Of a DNA stretch of 64,000 bases, positions 27,569 through 36,437 are shown piece after piece (positions within the stretch are counted from its first letter, which is position 1; the number at the start of each line of letters is the position of its first letter). The stretch is from Stutzerimonas stutzeri (GTDB lineage Bacteria; Pseudomonadota; Gammaproteobacteria; Pseudomonadales; Pseudomonadaceae). The notes under the pieces were generated by a model. It was given only the letters and a program-made list of their open reading frames with translations. It was not told the origin of the DNA and did not search any database. The stretch lies in the NCBI RefSeq assembly GCF_038561965.1, contig NZ_CP139348.1:868001-932000 (forward strand). The letters run 5' to 3'. The position numbers and the translations under genes are program-made.

Positions 27569-30500
27569 ATGGCGGACAGCAAGGAAGCCCAGTTTCAGCA
27601 GGACATCATCACCGCCATGGTCGCCCAGGGCTGGCTCACTGGCCCGGCCAGCGGCTACGACCGGCGCACGGCGCTGTATACCGAGGACTTTCTTGGTTAC
27701 TTCAAGGACGCCTGGCCGGAGCGTTGGGACAAGTTCGCCAAGGCCAACCCGAATAACCCTGACGATGTGCTGGTGCAGAAGCTGGTGCGCGAGTTGGAGC
27801 AAAGCGGCACCCTCGACGTGCTGCGCCATGGCTTCAAACTACCCGCGGTAAAAGTCGAGCTGTGCAGCTTCCAGCCCGACCACGGCATGAACCCGGACAC
27901 CCTCAAGCGCTACCAGTGCAACCGCCTTCGCGTGGTGCCGGAGGTGTCTTACTCGCCCCATGCGCGTGAGGCTGGCGGTAGCGGCCAGAGCTACAACCCA
28001 CGGCTGGACTTGGTGTTGTTCGTCAACGGCATCCCCACTGCCACGCTGGAGCTGAAAAGCGAGTTCAAGCAGTCGGTGGAAAACGCCAAGCGCCAGTACC
28101 GTTATGACCGCCCAGTAAAAGACCCGCTCACACGCAAGCCCGAGCCACTGCTGACCTTTAAACGCGGCGCGCTGGTGCATTTCGCGGTGGGCCAGAACGA
28201 GGTGGCGATGACCACCAAGCTGGACGGCAAGGACACCTTCTTTCTGCCGTTCAACCTCGGCAGCGCGGAAGGCGGCGCCGGCAACCCGCCGCCGCCAGAC
28301 GACAGCCAGTACGCCACCGGCTACCTGTGGCAACAGCTGTTCCAGCCGGATGCCTGGCTCAAGGTGCTCGGGCGCTTCCTGCATCTGGACAAGAAGACCA
28401 GCGAGGGATTCGACGGCTCGCTGACCACCAGGGAAACGATGATCTTCCCGCGCTACCACCAATGGGATGTGGTCAACAGGCTGATCGAAACCACCCACGC
28501 CGAAGGCCCGGGCAAGCGTTACCTGATCCAGCACAGCGCCGGTTCCGGCAAGTCCAACTCCATCGCCTGGACTGCCCACCAGCTCGCCTCGATGTACAGC
28601 CACGACGGCCAGCGGCTGTTTAGTTCGGTGATCGTGGTCACCGACCGCACGGTGCTGGACAGCCAGTTGCAGAACACCATCTACCAGTTCGAGCACGCCC
28701 AGGGTGTGGTGCGGCCGATCACCCGCGACGTCGGCAGCCAGAGCAAGTCTGAGCAACTGGCTGAGGCGCTGGCCGAGCAGACACGCATCATCATCGTCAC
28801 CATCCAGACCTTCCCGGCGCTGTTCGACGCGCTGGAGAAATACCCCAAGCTCGCCTCGGGGCGCTATGCGGTAATCGCCGACGAGGCGCATTCCTCGCAG
28901 ACCGGCTCCTCGGCGAGCAAGCTGAAGCAGATTCTCGGCAGCGATGCGCTCGGCTCCAATGGACAAGAGCCAGAAGAGATCAGCGCCGAAGATTTGCTCG
29001 ATGCCGCCGTACAGGCGCGTCAGCCGAACGAGCGCATCAGCTACTACGCCTTCACCGCCACGCCCAAGGCCAAGACCTTGGAGCTGTTCGGCCGTGTGCC
29101 CGACCCGACGCTGCCACCCAGTGCCAGCAACAAGCCCGAGGCGTTTCATCTGTACTCCATGCGCCAGGCCATCGAAGAGGGTTTCATCCTCGACGTGCTG
29201 CAGAACTACACCACCTACAGCACCGCCTGGAAGATCGCCCACCCGGACGGCGAAGACGACGAGGTGGACTCGAAGAAGGCACGCATGAAGCTGGCGCGCT
29301 GGGTGCGGCTGCATCCGTACAACATTGACAAGAAGGTCGAGATCATCGTCGAGCACTTCCGCGCCAACATTCGCCACCTGCTCAATGGACAGGCCAAGGC
29401 GATGGTGGTGACCAGCAGCCGCCAGGAGGCGGTGCGCTACCAGTTGGCGGTGAAGGCCTACGTGCAGCAGATGGGCTACGCCGACGTGCATCCGCTAGTG
29501 GCGTTCTCCGGCAGCGTATTGCCGGATGAGGTGATCCCCGAGGAAGTGACGGAAAACAGCAGCCTGCTCAACGCCGGCCTGAATGGCCGCGACCTGGCTG
29601 ACGCGTTCGACACCCAGGACTTCAACGTGATGATCGCCGCCAACAAGTACCAGACCGGCTTCGACCAGCCCAAGCTCTGCGCCATGTACGTGGACAAGAA
29701 GCTGCAGGGCGTGGACTGCGTGCAGACCCTGTCGCGGTTGAACCGTACCTTTCCGGCCAAGCAGACCTTCATCCTAGACTTCTTCAACGAGCCGCAAGAC
29801 ATCCTCGACGCCTTCCTGCCGTACTACACCAAGGCCGAGCTAAGCGATGTCACCGACCCGCAGATCATCTACGACCTGCAGAAAAAGCTGGATGCCGAGG
29901 GGATCTATCACTGGCAGGAGGTCGAAGCCTTCGCCCTGGCCTTCTTCGACCCGAAAGCGGCGGCCAGCAAGCTCAGCTACTACTGCCAGCCGGCCAAGGA
30001 GCGCTTCGCCAAGCGTTACGCCTTCAGCATCGAGTCGCGCCAGCAGGCGCTGGATTTCAAACGCACCGCCGAAGCCAATGGTGACAGCGCCGGTTTGAAG
30101 AAAGCCGAGCACGCACTCAAGGAAGCCGGCGAACAGGTGGATCAGCTCGACCTGTTTCGCAAGAACCTGCAGAGCTTTGTGCGCCTGTATGAATTCCTTT
30201 CGCAGATCGTGCCTTATGAGGATCGCGAGCTGGAACAGCTCTGCGTGTTCGCCAAGCACCTGCACCCGCTGCTGCGGATCGACCGCCTGCATCAGGACGA
30301 CGTGGACGTCGGCGAGCTGCAGTTGACCCACTACCGACTTAGCAAACGCGCCGAACACCAGCTGCGCCTGAGCGAGGAGGGCGGCGAGTACACCCTCAAG
30401 CCCGGCAGCGACGTCGGCAGCGGCAAACCGCACGACCCGGAGAAGAAGCGCCTGTCGGAGATCATCGAGGCGCTCAACGATATCTTCGGGGCGGACACGC

Positions 30501-30778
30501 ACGATGACGACCAGCTGCATTTTGCTGCTGGCATCACCGAACGTCTCTCGCGCCAGGATGATTTGATGGCACAGGTGAACAACCACTCGATCGACCAAGT
30601 GATGCACGGGCTGCTGCCAAAACGGGTGATCGATACCGTGCTGGATGCCATGACCGACAACGAGAAGATGTCGTTGGGCGTGCTGGATAACGAGACCAAG
30701 AGTCGGGCGTTTGCGCTGGTCATCTACAAAATGCTGAAGGCTCTGGCTGGCGGGGCTCGTCCGTCGGCCGGTTTGTGA
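27569..30778 (+). CDS. hsdR: Type I restriction endonuclease subunit HsdR
   Basis: Motor and nuclease subunit of 1069 residues. The N-terminal nuclease domain shows LDLVLFVNGIPTATLELK, the D...E-x-K core, near residues 147-165. A superfamily-2 helicase follows, with Walker A HSAGSGKSNSI (about 323-333), DEAH box VIADEAHSSQTG (about 434) and motif III YYAFTATPKAKT (about 490). Motif VI lies in LSRLNRTFPAKQT. The ATG directly abuts the hsdS stop, so translation is coupled. No frameshift is seen, and the system appears intact. Confidence 0.94.
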   Translation: MADSKEAQFQQDIITAMVAQGWLTGPASGYDRRTALYTEDFLGYFKDAWPERWDKFAKANPNNPDDVLVQKLVRELEQSGTLDVLRHGFKLPAVKVELCSFQPDHGMNPDTLKRYQCNRLRVVPEVSYSPHAREAGGSGQSYNPRLDLVLFVNGIPTATLELKSEFKQSVENAKRQYRYDRPVKDPLTRKPEPLLTFKRGALVHFAVGQNEVAMTTKLDGKDTFFLPFNLGSAEGGAGNPPPPDDSQYATGYLWQQLFQPDAWLKVLGRFLHLDKKTSEGFDGSLTTRETMIFPRYHQWDVVNRLIETTHAEGPGKRYLIQHSAGSGKSNSIAWTAHQLASMYSHDGQRLFSSVIVVTDRTVLDSQLQNTIYQFEHAQGVVRPITRDVGSQSKSEQLAEALAEQTRIIIVTIQTFPALFDALEKYPKLASGRYAVIADEAHSSQTGSSASKLKQILGSDALGSNGQEPEEISAEDLLDAAVQARQPNERISYYAFTATPKAKTLELFGRVPDPTLPPSASNKPEAFHLYSMRQAIEEGFILDVLQNYTTYSTAWKIAHPDGEDDEVDSKKARMKLARWVRLHPYNIDKKVEIIVEHFRANIRHLLNGQAKAMVVTSSRQEAVRYQLAVKAYVQQMGYADVHPLVAFSGSVLPDEVIPEEVTENSSLLNAGLNGRDLADAFDTQDFNVMIAANKYQTGFDQPKLCAMYVDKKLQGVDCVQTLSRLNRTFPAKQTFILDFFNEPQDILDAFLPYYTKAELSDVTDPQIIYDLQKKLDAEGIYHWQEVEAFALAFFDPKAAASKLSYYCQPAKERFAKRYAFSIESRQQALDFKRTAEANGDSAGLKKAEHALKEAGEQVDQLDLFRKNLQSFVRLYEFLSQIVPYEDRELEQLCVFAKHLHPLLRIDRLHQDDVDVGELQLTHYRLSKRAEHQLRLSEEGGEYTLKPGSDVGSGKPHDPEKKRLSEIIEALNDIFGADTHDDDQLHFAAGITERLSRQDDLMAQVNNHSIDQVMHGLLPKRVIDTVLDAMTDNEKMSLGVLDNETKSRAFALVIYKMLKALAGGARPSAGL

Positions 30779-30818
30779 GTTTCTTTCAACTACACAGCAC
30801 TTAGGAGAAATGCACAGG

Positions 30819-31730
30819 ATGGCAATTCCGGATTTTCAAAGTGTCATGCGACCGGTGCTGCAGGCGGTTGGCGACGGAGCGCCGTTGCCGCTTGGCGCCC
30901 TGCGCGTGCGCATCGCTGATGTGTTCCAGCTGACCGAAGAAGAGCGCAAGGAGCGGCTGCCCTCGGGGAATCAGACCGTGATCAACAATCGAGTGGGCTG
31001 GGCCAGAACCTATCTGAACAAGGCTGGCCTGCTGACGATTCCGAGCAAGGGAATGGTGCAGATCACCGACCGGGGGCGGGAGGCGCTTGCCAGTGGCCCG
31101 GCGCGGATCACCGTGGCCTGGCTGAAGCAGTTTCCTGAGTTCGCCGATTTTCATACGGCTAAACCTCAGGTGACAGATGCCGCTGCCGTTGTAGGCAGCG
31201 ATCTGACCGAAACCACGCCGGATGAGCAACTGGCCGAAGCCTATCAGGCGTTGCAGCAATCCCTGGCCGACGAACTGCTGGCGCAGGTGCGGGCTGCTAC
31301 GCCGAGCTTCTTCGAGCAGGTAGTCGTTGATCTGATGATTGCCATGGGCTACGGCGGTTCACGAAAGGAGGCTGGCAAAGCGACCCAGCTCACCAACGAC
31401 GACGGTATCGACGGCATCATCAAGGAAGACAAGCTCGGGCTGGATGTGATCTACCTGCAAGCCAAGCGCTGGGCCAACACCGTGCACCGCCCGGAGATCG
31501 ACAAGTTCATCGGCGCACTGACGCGAAAGAGGGCGCGCAAGGGTGTATTCATCACCACCTCGGATTTTTCTGCTGGCGCGAGGGACGCAGCACTCGGCCT
31601 GGATATCAAGGTGGTGCTGATCGACGGCATCGAGCTCGCCCGCCTGATGGTCGAACACAACCTCGGCGTGAGCGTTAAGCAGGTGTATGAGGTCAAGCAG
31701 ATCGACAGCGACTACTTTTCCGAGGAGTGA
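30819..31730 (+). CDS. mrr: Mrr-type restriction endonuclease
   Basis: Type IV restriction protein of 303 residues (E. coli Mrr 304) that cuts DNA carrying foreign methylation. The N-terminal winged-helix domain (IPDFQSVMRPVL to RGREALASG) is followed by the nuclease domain. FFEQVVVDLMIAMGYGG, then DDGIDGIIKEDKLGLDVIYLQAKRW give the D-(x)n-Q-x-K core, and KGVFITTSDF follows. The ATG at 30819 is preferred over one three codons upstream because it aligns with the Mrr N terminus and leaves room for AGGAG. It lies 40 bases after hsdR on the same strand. Confidence 0.9.
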   Translation: MAIPDFQSVMRPVLQAVGDGAPLPLGALRVRIADVFQLTEEERKERLPSGNQTVINNRVGWARTYLNKAGLLTIPSKGMVQITDRGREALASGPARITVAWLKQFPEFADFHTAKPQVTDAAAVVGSDLTETTPDEQLAEAYQALQQSLADELLAQVRAATPSFFEQVVVDLMIAMGYGGSRKEAGKATQLTNDDGIDGIIKEDKLGLDVIYLQAKRWANTVHRPEIDKFIGALTRKRARKGVFITTSDFSAGARDAALGLDIKVVLIDGIELARLMVEHNLGVSVKQVYEVKQIDSDYFSEE

Positions 31731-31881
31731 CTGCCCCTGCGCTGTGATGACCGGCGCGAACGTTACTAGCGTGTCGTCCAGAGCTGCGCGCAATGCCGAC
31801 AGAGATTCAGGCGCGTATCGAGGTAAAGCGCAGGACTGTTTGCTGAGGACCTTCGAACCGTCTTTCGACCGCACAAAGAAA

Positions 31882-31911
31882 AGCCCCGAGAATCTCAAGA
31901 TTCTCGGGGCT
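31882..31911 (-). terminator. Intrinsic terminator of ssrA, possibly bidirectional
   Basis: The perfect 14-base inverted arms AGCCCCGAGAATCT/AGATTCTCGGGGCT are followed on the minus strand by TTTTCTTT, just after the mature 3' end of tmRNA. On the plus strand it is followed by TTTGTGTTT and could also stop mrr transcription. Confidence 0.85.
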
Positions 31912-31918
31912 TTGTGTT

Positions 31919-32297
31919 TGGTGGAGCCGGGGGGATTTGAACCCCCGTCCGCCAGCTCTCCGCTATCGGTTCTACATGCTTAGCCAGATCTACTGAGTTA
32001 ACTCCGCGCCGCCCGATTGGCAGGGTGCTTGGAGCGAGCTGTATGAGTTTTAGCCGTTACGTCTACAGCGAACTTGGCGGCGATCCTGTTCTATCTGACA
32101 GTCATTTCGGGTTTACAGGCATCCCCTAGTGACCGCTGGCGCCGAAGCGACCAGATGAAGGTTAGGCGGCTAGCGCGTACCCTTCGTAGTTGTCGTCGTT
32201 GGCAACTATAAGTTTGCAACAGTTTATTTACGAGTTCTGTTACCAACTCGGCATGCCCCTCAAGTTTTGTTACCGGCGTCGAATCCTAATCGGCCCC
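31919..32297 (-). ncRNA. ssrA: Transfer-messenger RNA (tmRNA)
   Basis: About 379 bases that rescue stalled ribosomes with SmpB. The 5' end GGGGCCGATTAGGATTCGACG and the 3' end CGGCTCCACCA pair as an acceptor stem. The T arm GGGGTTCAAATCCCC is present, and CCA is encoded. The reading frame at 32162-32203 encodes the proteolysis tag ANDDNYEGYALAA followed by TAA, with the resume codon GCC. The partner gene smpB is about 9 kb away in the same window. The restriction island ends against the 3' side of this gene, a common integration site. Confidence 0.96.
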
Positions 32298-32324
32298 TGG
32301 TGACGCTTGTGGTGCTGGGGCGGG

Positions 32325-32353
32325 AGTGTACGGCGATCTTTACGGTGTGTCGA
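32325..32353 (-). promoter_or_regulatory. Probable promoter of ssrA
   Basis: The minus strand reads TCGACA, 17 bases, TACACT, a good sigma-70 pair. Transcription would start about 20-25 bases before the mature tmRNA 5' end, leaving a short piece for RNase P to remove. Confidence 0.5.
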
Positions 32354-32429
32354 TCACTTTTTAATCACGCTGGTTAAAAAGTGTACAGCGGCTGCGGCAG
32401 GATCGTTTGCACGATCCCACCGCCTTCGG

Positions 32430-32735
32430 TCAGTTGCCGCCACCGGAGCCGGAGCCTGCGGTGCCACCGCTGCCCGAGCTGCCTGGGCCTTTGAGCTCTT
32501 GCAGGGCTTTGGTGGAGTGAGCGATGCACGCTTCGGTGTCGCCGGACTGCTGGGATTGGCGCGCCTGCTGGACGTATTCCTCGACTTTGCTCCTGGCCGG
32601 CTCACCCAAGGTGGCGGTGTTGGTGGCCATGTTGTCGTCGATTTCCTGCAGGTTGACCTGACACAGGTCCTGTTGTGCGAAGACGGCGGGGCTGGCTAGC
32701 AGTACCGCGGATGCGAGCAGTGCGTGAACTTTCAT
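32430..32735 (-). CDS. Small secreted protein, function unknown
   Basis: A 101-residue protein starting with a clear signal peptide (MKVHALLASAVLLASPAVFA, cleavage before QQDLCQVN). The mature part is mostly helical and acidic, with cysteines in DLCQVN and DTEACIAH that could form a disulfide. It ends in a Gly/Ser tail of about 18 residues (GSSGSGGTAGSGSGGGN). The ATG at 32735 has GGAGG 7 bases upstream; the longer upstream frame has no ribosome-binding site. It is probably periplasmic. I do not recognise the family. A GGATCGT/ACGATCC hairpin without T-run lies after the stop. Confidence 0.7.
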   Translation of the reverse strand: MKVHALLASAVLLASPAVFAQQDLCQVNLQEIDDNMATNTATLGEPARSKVEEYVQQARQSQQSGDTEACIAHSTKALQELKGPGSSGSGGTAGSGSGGGN

Positions 32736-32871
32736 TGTGGGTCCTCCAGTCTTGTGGACTTCCCGGGCCTGCCTGATAACTGCTGAAACGGCGGCGCCGA
32801 GTCGAATCGAACCCGTCAGGGGCTCTAAAATTCCGACTGCGATTGCGCGTGAGCGTTCATCGAAACGCCAC

Positions 32872-32906
32872 AAACGAAACGGCCCCGCTCCGCTGAGCAG
32901 GGCCGT
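32872..32906 (-). terminator. Intrinsic terminator of the lactate operon
   Basis: The minus strand forms ACGGCCC/GGGCCGT with an inner GCTC/GAGC helix, followed by TTCGTTT, 17 bases after the dld-II stop. Confidence 0.75.
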
Positions 32907-32922
32907 AACCTTCGCGCTAGAG

Positions 32923-35769
32923 CTATTGCGCTGCTGTTTTACTGCGCGTGACGCGATCCACCAGATAGACCAGCCCGTGGTAGTCGATCTCGCCATGACG
33001 CGACAAGCCGATCTCGCAGGTGCGGCTGGTGGAGATGCCTTCATCGCAGATCTGCACCGCGTCCTTCAGGCTGCGCAGTGCGTGGCCATTGAGCTCGGGC
33101 GTGGTGAAGCCCTTGTCACCGGCGAAGCCGCAACAATGGATGCCTTCGGGCACCACGACTTCCTGGGCGCAATGTCGGGCGATATCGATCAGCGCCTGCG
33201 CTTCCCCAAGATGCTGGGTGCTGCAGGTGACATGCACGGCGATCGCTTTTTCCTGCGGAACGAAGTCCAGCTTGTCGAGCAGGTGGGTGCGGATGAAACG
33301 CACCGGATCGTAGAGATCCAGGCGCTGATCGGTCAGGCCCTGGACCAGGCGCAGCGTACAGGGGCTGGTGTCGCAGTAGATCGGGTCGAGCCCGCCGCGG
33401 CTGGCCTTGAGCAGGGCGTCGAGCATCTCCTGACGCTTGCGTTCGCCCTGTTCGGCATAGCCCTTGGAGGCGAACGGCTGACCGCAGCACAGGTCGTTCA
33501 ACTGCTCGGGGAAGATTACCTGGTAGCCGGCCTTTTCCAGCAGGCTGCGGGTCTTGTCGAGTAGCGGCTCCTGTTCCTGGTCGCGGGCGGCGGGTGCCAT
33601 GGCGCGTGAGACGCAGGCGGCCAGATAGACCACGCGTGGGCGCTCATCCTGAGCGGCGGGCTGGGGCAGGTGCAGGCGCTGCAAGGGTTGCGGCATGGCC
33701 GGCGTCCATTGCGGAACGCGGCCCTTGCTCGCATTGGTCATGGTCGCGGACAGTTTGGCCAGGCGCTTGGTGCCTAGGATCATGTGGGCGCCGTTGGCGA
33801 CGTGCAGCATGAAGCGCGTACCCTGCACGGCGGTGCTGAAATGATCGGCCAGCCAGTTGGCAGTACCGGTTTTGCTCGCTTCATGCCCGCGTAGCTTGCG
33901 TACCAGATCGCCTGTGTTGATGCCCACCGGGCAGCGTTGTGCGCAGAGGCCGGTGGCGGCACAGGTTTCGACGCCGTGGTAGTGGTAGAGGCGTTCAATC
34001 TCCGAGGTGTCGACACCGGCTCGCTTGCGCGCCTGGATGTCGCGCCAGATGACGATCCGCTGGCGCGGCGTCAGGGTCAACCCGTTGGACGGGCAGACCG
34101 GTTCGCAGAAGCCGCATTCGATGCACTTGTCGACGATCTCGTCGGCGGCCGGCATCGGCTTGAGGTTCTTCAGGTGGATGTCCGGGTCTTCGGAAAGTAC
34201 TACGTCTGGATTGAGGATTCCGGTGGGGTCGAGCAGGCGTTTGATTTTCCACATCAGCGCATAGGCTTCGCTGCCCCATTCCAGCTCGACGTAGGGTGCC
34301 ATGTTGCGCCCGGTGCCGTGTTCGGCCTTGAGCGCACCGCCGAACTCGACGGCGACCAGCTGCGCCACTTCGCCCATGAAGGCTTCGTAACGGGCGACCT
34401 GGGCCGGGTCATCGAAGCCCTGGGTGAAGACGAAGTGCAAGTTGCCCTCCAGCGCGTGGCCAAAGAGGATCGCTTCGTCGTAGCGGTGCTTGTCGAGCAG
34501 TTCGATGAGGCGGTTGACGCCCTCGGCCAGGCGTTCGACCGGGAAGGTGACGTCTTCGATGATCACCGTGGTGCCGGTCTGGCGCACGGCGCCAACTGCG
34601 GGGAAAGTGTCCTTGCGGATCTTCCACAGCTGGTTGTAGACCACCGGGTCTTCGCTGAAGTCGACCTGCTTCTCCACCGGGAAATGCGCGATGGAAGTCA
34701 TGATCAGATTGATCTGCTCATGCAGCAGCGACTGGCTGGCGGCGCGCGATTCAATTAGCAGCGCGCAGGCAGTTGGCGACAGCTCCTTCACCCACTCGGG
34801 CATGCCGGCCTTGTGCTCGACCGAGCGTAGGCTGCGACGGTCGAGCAGCTCCACGGCCGAGACCGGTTGCTGCTTGAGTACCGGTACGGCCAGGCAACAG
34901 GTTTCCACGTCGGGGAACACGACCAACGCGCTGGCCTTGTGCGGGTGATCCGGCACGGTGTCGTAGGTCACTGCGCTGATAAAGCCCAGGGTGCCCTCGG
35001 AGCCGACCATCAGATGGTTGAGGATATCCAGTGGCTCGTCGTAATCGACCAGCGCATTGAGCGAGAAGCCGGTGGTGTTCTTCAGCCGGTATTTGTGGCG
35101 AATCTTTGCGGCCAGCTCAACATTGGCGCGAGTTTCGCGCCCGAGTTCGGCCAGTTGATCGAGCAGTGCGGCGTGGCTCTGGCGGAAGGCGTCGACGCTG
35201 GCGCCATCTTCGCTGTCGACCACGGTGCCGTCTGCCAGTACGACGCGCAGGCCGGCGAGGGTTTTGTAGGTGTTCTGCGCAGTGCCGCAGCACATGCCGC
35301 TGGAATTGTTGGCAACGATGCCGCCGATCTTCGCGGCGTTGATCGAGGCCGGATCAGGGCCGATCTTGCGCTGAAATGGAGCGAGCACGGCATTGGCGTT
35401 AGCACCGATGACGCCGGGCTGCAGGCGGATCTGCTCGCCGCCGTTGCGAATCTCGCGGCCGTTCCAGTTGTCGCCGAGCACGATCAGCACCGAGTCGCTG
35501 ATCGCCTGGCCGGACAAGCTGGTGCCGGCCGCACGGAAGGTGACCGGGACATTTTCCGCATGGGCCAGTTTGAGCAGCGCAATCACTTCGGCTTCGGACT
35601 CGACGCGCACCACCAGCTTGGGGATCAGCCGGTAGAAGCTCGCGTCAGTGCCGAAGGCCAGGGTGGAGAGCGGGTCGTCGAAACGCCGCTCGATTGGGAT
35701 CAGGCGGTCGACTTCGCGGAGGAACGCGACTGGCAGCGGCGCACGTTCGACTTGCGCCGCGGCGTTCAT
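32923..35769 (-). CDS. dld-II: FAD/iron-sulfur D-lactate dehydrogenase, Dld-II type
   Basis: Membrane-associated respiratory enzyme of 948 residues oxidising D-lactate to pyruvate. Order: FAD-binding type-4 domain (PVTFRAAGTSLSGQAISDSVL, IGGIVANNSSGMCCG); FAD-oxidase C-terminal domain with GNLHFVFTQG and KAEHGTGRN; two 4Fe-4S clusters (CIECGFCEPVCPSNG and CAATGLCAQRCP); and two CCG-type domains (LCCGQPFASKG, IHCCGFAGDKG). The ATG at 35769 overlaps the lutC stop as ATGA, which fixes the start; the longer open frame upstream is a shadow of lutC. It is the last gene of the operon. It is NAD-independent by family. Confidence 0.9.
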   Translation of the reverse strand: MNAAAQVERAPLPVAFLREVDRLIPIERRFDDPLSTLAFGTDASFYRLIPKLVVRVESEAEVIALLKLAHAENVPVTFRAAGTSLSGQAISDSVLIVLGDNWNGREIRNGGEQIRLQPGVIGANANAVLAPFQRKIGPDPASINAAKIGGIVANNSSGMCCGTAQNTYKTLAGLRVVLADGTVVDSEDGASVDAFRQSHAALLDQLAELGRETRANVELAAKIRHKYRLKNTTGFSLNALVDYDEPLDILNHLMVGSEGTLGFISAVTYDTVPDHPHKASALVVFPDVETCCLAVPVLKQQPVSAVELLDRRSLRSVEHKAGMPEWVKELSPTACALLIESRAASQSLLHEQINLIMTSIAHFPVEKQVDFSEDPVVYNQLWKIRKDTFPAVGAVRQTGTTVIIEDVTFPVERLAEGVNRLIELLDKHRYDEAILFGHALEGNLHFVFTQGFDDPAQVARYEAFMGEVAQLVAVEFGGALKAEHGTGRNMAPYVELEWGSEAYALMWKIKRLLDPTGILNPDVVLSEDPDIHLKNLKPMPAADEIVDKCIECGFCEPVCPSNGLTLTPRQRIVIWRDIQARKRAGVDTSEIERLYHYHGVETCAATGLCAQRCPVGINTGDLVRKLRGHEASKTGTANWLADHFSTAVQGTRFMLHVANGAHMILGTKRLAKLSATMTNASKGRVPQWTPAMPQPLQRLHLPQPAAQDERPRVVYLAACVSRAMAPAARDQEQEPLLDKTRSLLEKAGYQVIFPEQLNDLCCGQPFASKGYAEQGERKRQEMLDALLKASRGGLDPIYCDTSPCTLRLVQGLTDQRLDLYDPVRFIRTHLLDKLDFVPQEKAIAVHVTCSTQHLGEAQALIDIARHCAQEVVVPEGIHCCGFAGDKGFTTPELNGHALRSLKDAVQICDEGISTSRTCEIGLSRHGEIDYHGLVYLVDRVTRSKTAAQ

Positions 35770-36437
35770 GCGTCCTCCAGGATCAGCAGGATCAGATCCT
35801 TCGGGCCATGGGCGCCGTAGGCCAGCACCTGCTCGATGTCGGCGGTTTTCGACGGGCCGGAGACCAGCAGCGCATTGGTCGGCATGCCGGCGGCCCACTG
35901 GAACTTCTGCTGGATCTCGTAGAAGTTGTCGTGGATTTCGCTGGCCTTGAGGATGGCGAAATGTACCGGCGGTACCAGGCTCATAAGGCGCGGCTCCTCG
36001 CGGGTCGGCCACATGATCAGGCTGCCGGTGGAGGCGATTGCGCCAAGGGTGCCGGTGAGGCTGGCCGGGGTGTCGTCGAACAGCTCTTGCTTCCACTCCT
36101 CGACCGGGCGGTCGTAGGCCTTGAGCGTCGGCAGGCCTTCGCGGCCGGCGCAGTGCTCGGTGAAGCGCTGGCCGTACGGCGTGGTCGGGGCAATCAACAG
36201 GCTTGGCAGCTGGCGATCGTGCAATAGCTGTTCGAGCAGGGCTGGCCAGCCGGCGACGCTGGTCAGGTGGATCTCGGTATGCACCGCTTCCATAAGCTGG
36301 CGCAGACGAGCGATACGCTGCTCGGGCGCGTAGGTCCAAGGTTGGGTGACCAGCGACTCGTCGTAGTCATCGACGATGGGCGTAGCGCCTTCCAGGCTTT
36401 TTTTCAGCTTGGCGAGGATGTTGGCCTTGGCACTCAT
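35766..36437 (-). CDS. lutC: L-lactate dehydrogenase complex subunit LutC/LldC
   Basis: Soluble subunit of 223 residues of the NAD-independent L-lactate dehydrogenase complex (LutABC, also called LldEFG or LldABC). The LUD domain is seen in GTLGAIASTGSLIMWPTREEPRLMSLVPPVHFAIL and the C-terminal ALLVSGPSKTADIEQVLAYGAHGPKDLILLIL. The ATG at 36437 overlaps the lutB stop (ATGA) and has GGAGGG upstream, so earlier in-frame codons are rejected. dld-II overlaps its own stop in the same way. The exact catalytic part played by LutC is not settled. Confidence 0.9.
   Translation of the reverse strand: MSAKANILAKLKKSLEGATPIVDDYDESLVTQPWTYAPEQRIARLRQLMEAVHTEIHLTSVAGWPALLEQLLHDRQLPSLLIAPTTPYGQRFTEHCAGREGLPTLKAYDRPVEEWKQELFDDTPASLTGTLGAIASTGSLIMWPTREEPRLMSLVPPVHFAILKASEIHDNFYEIQQKFQWAAGMPTNALLVSGPSKTADIEQVLAYGAHGPKDLILLILEDA

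Noticed and set aside
32790..32830. tRNA-like T-arm (GGGTTCGATTC on the minus strand) near the lactate operon end
   Set aside because: No matching T stem, anticodon arm or acceptor stem could be drawn.
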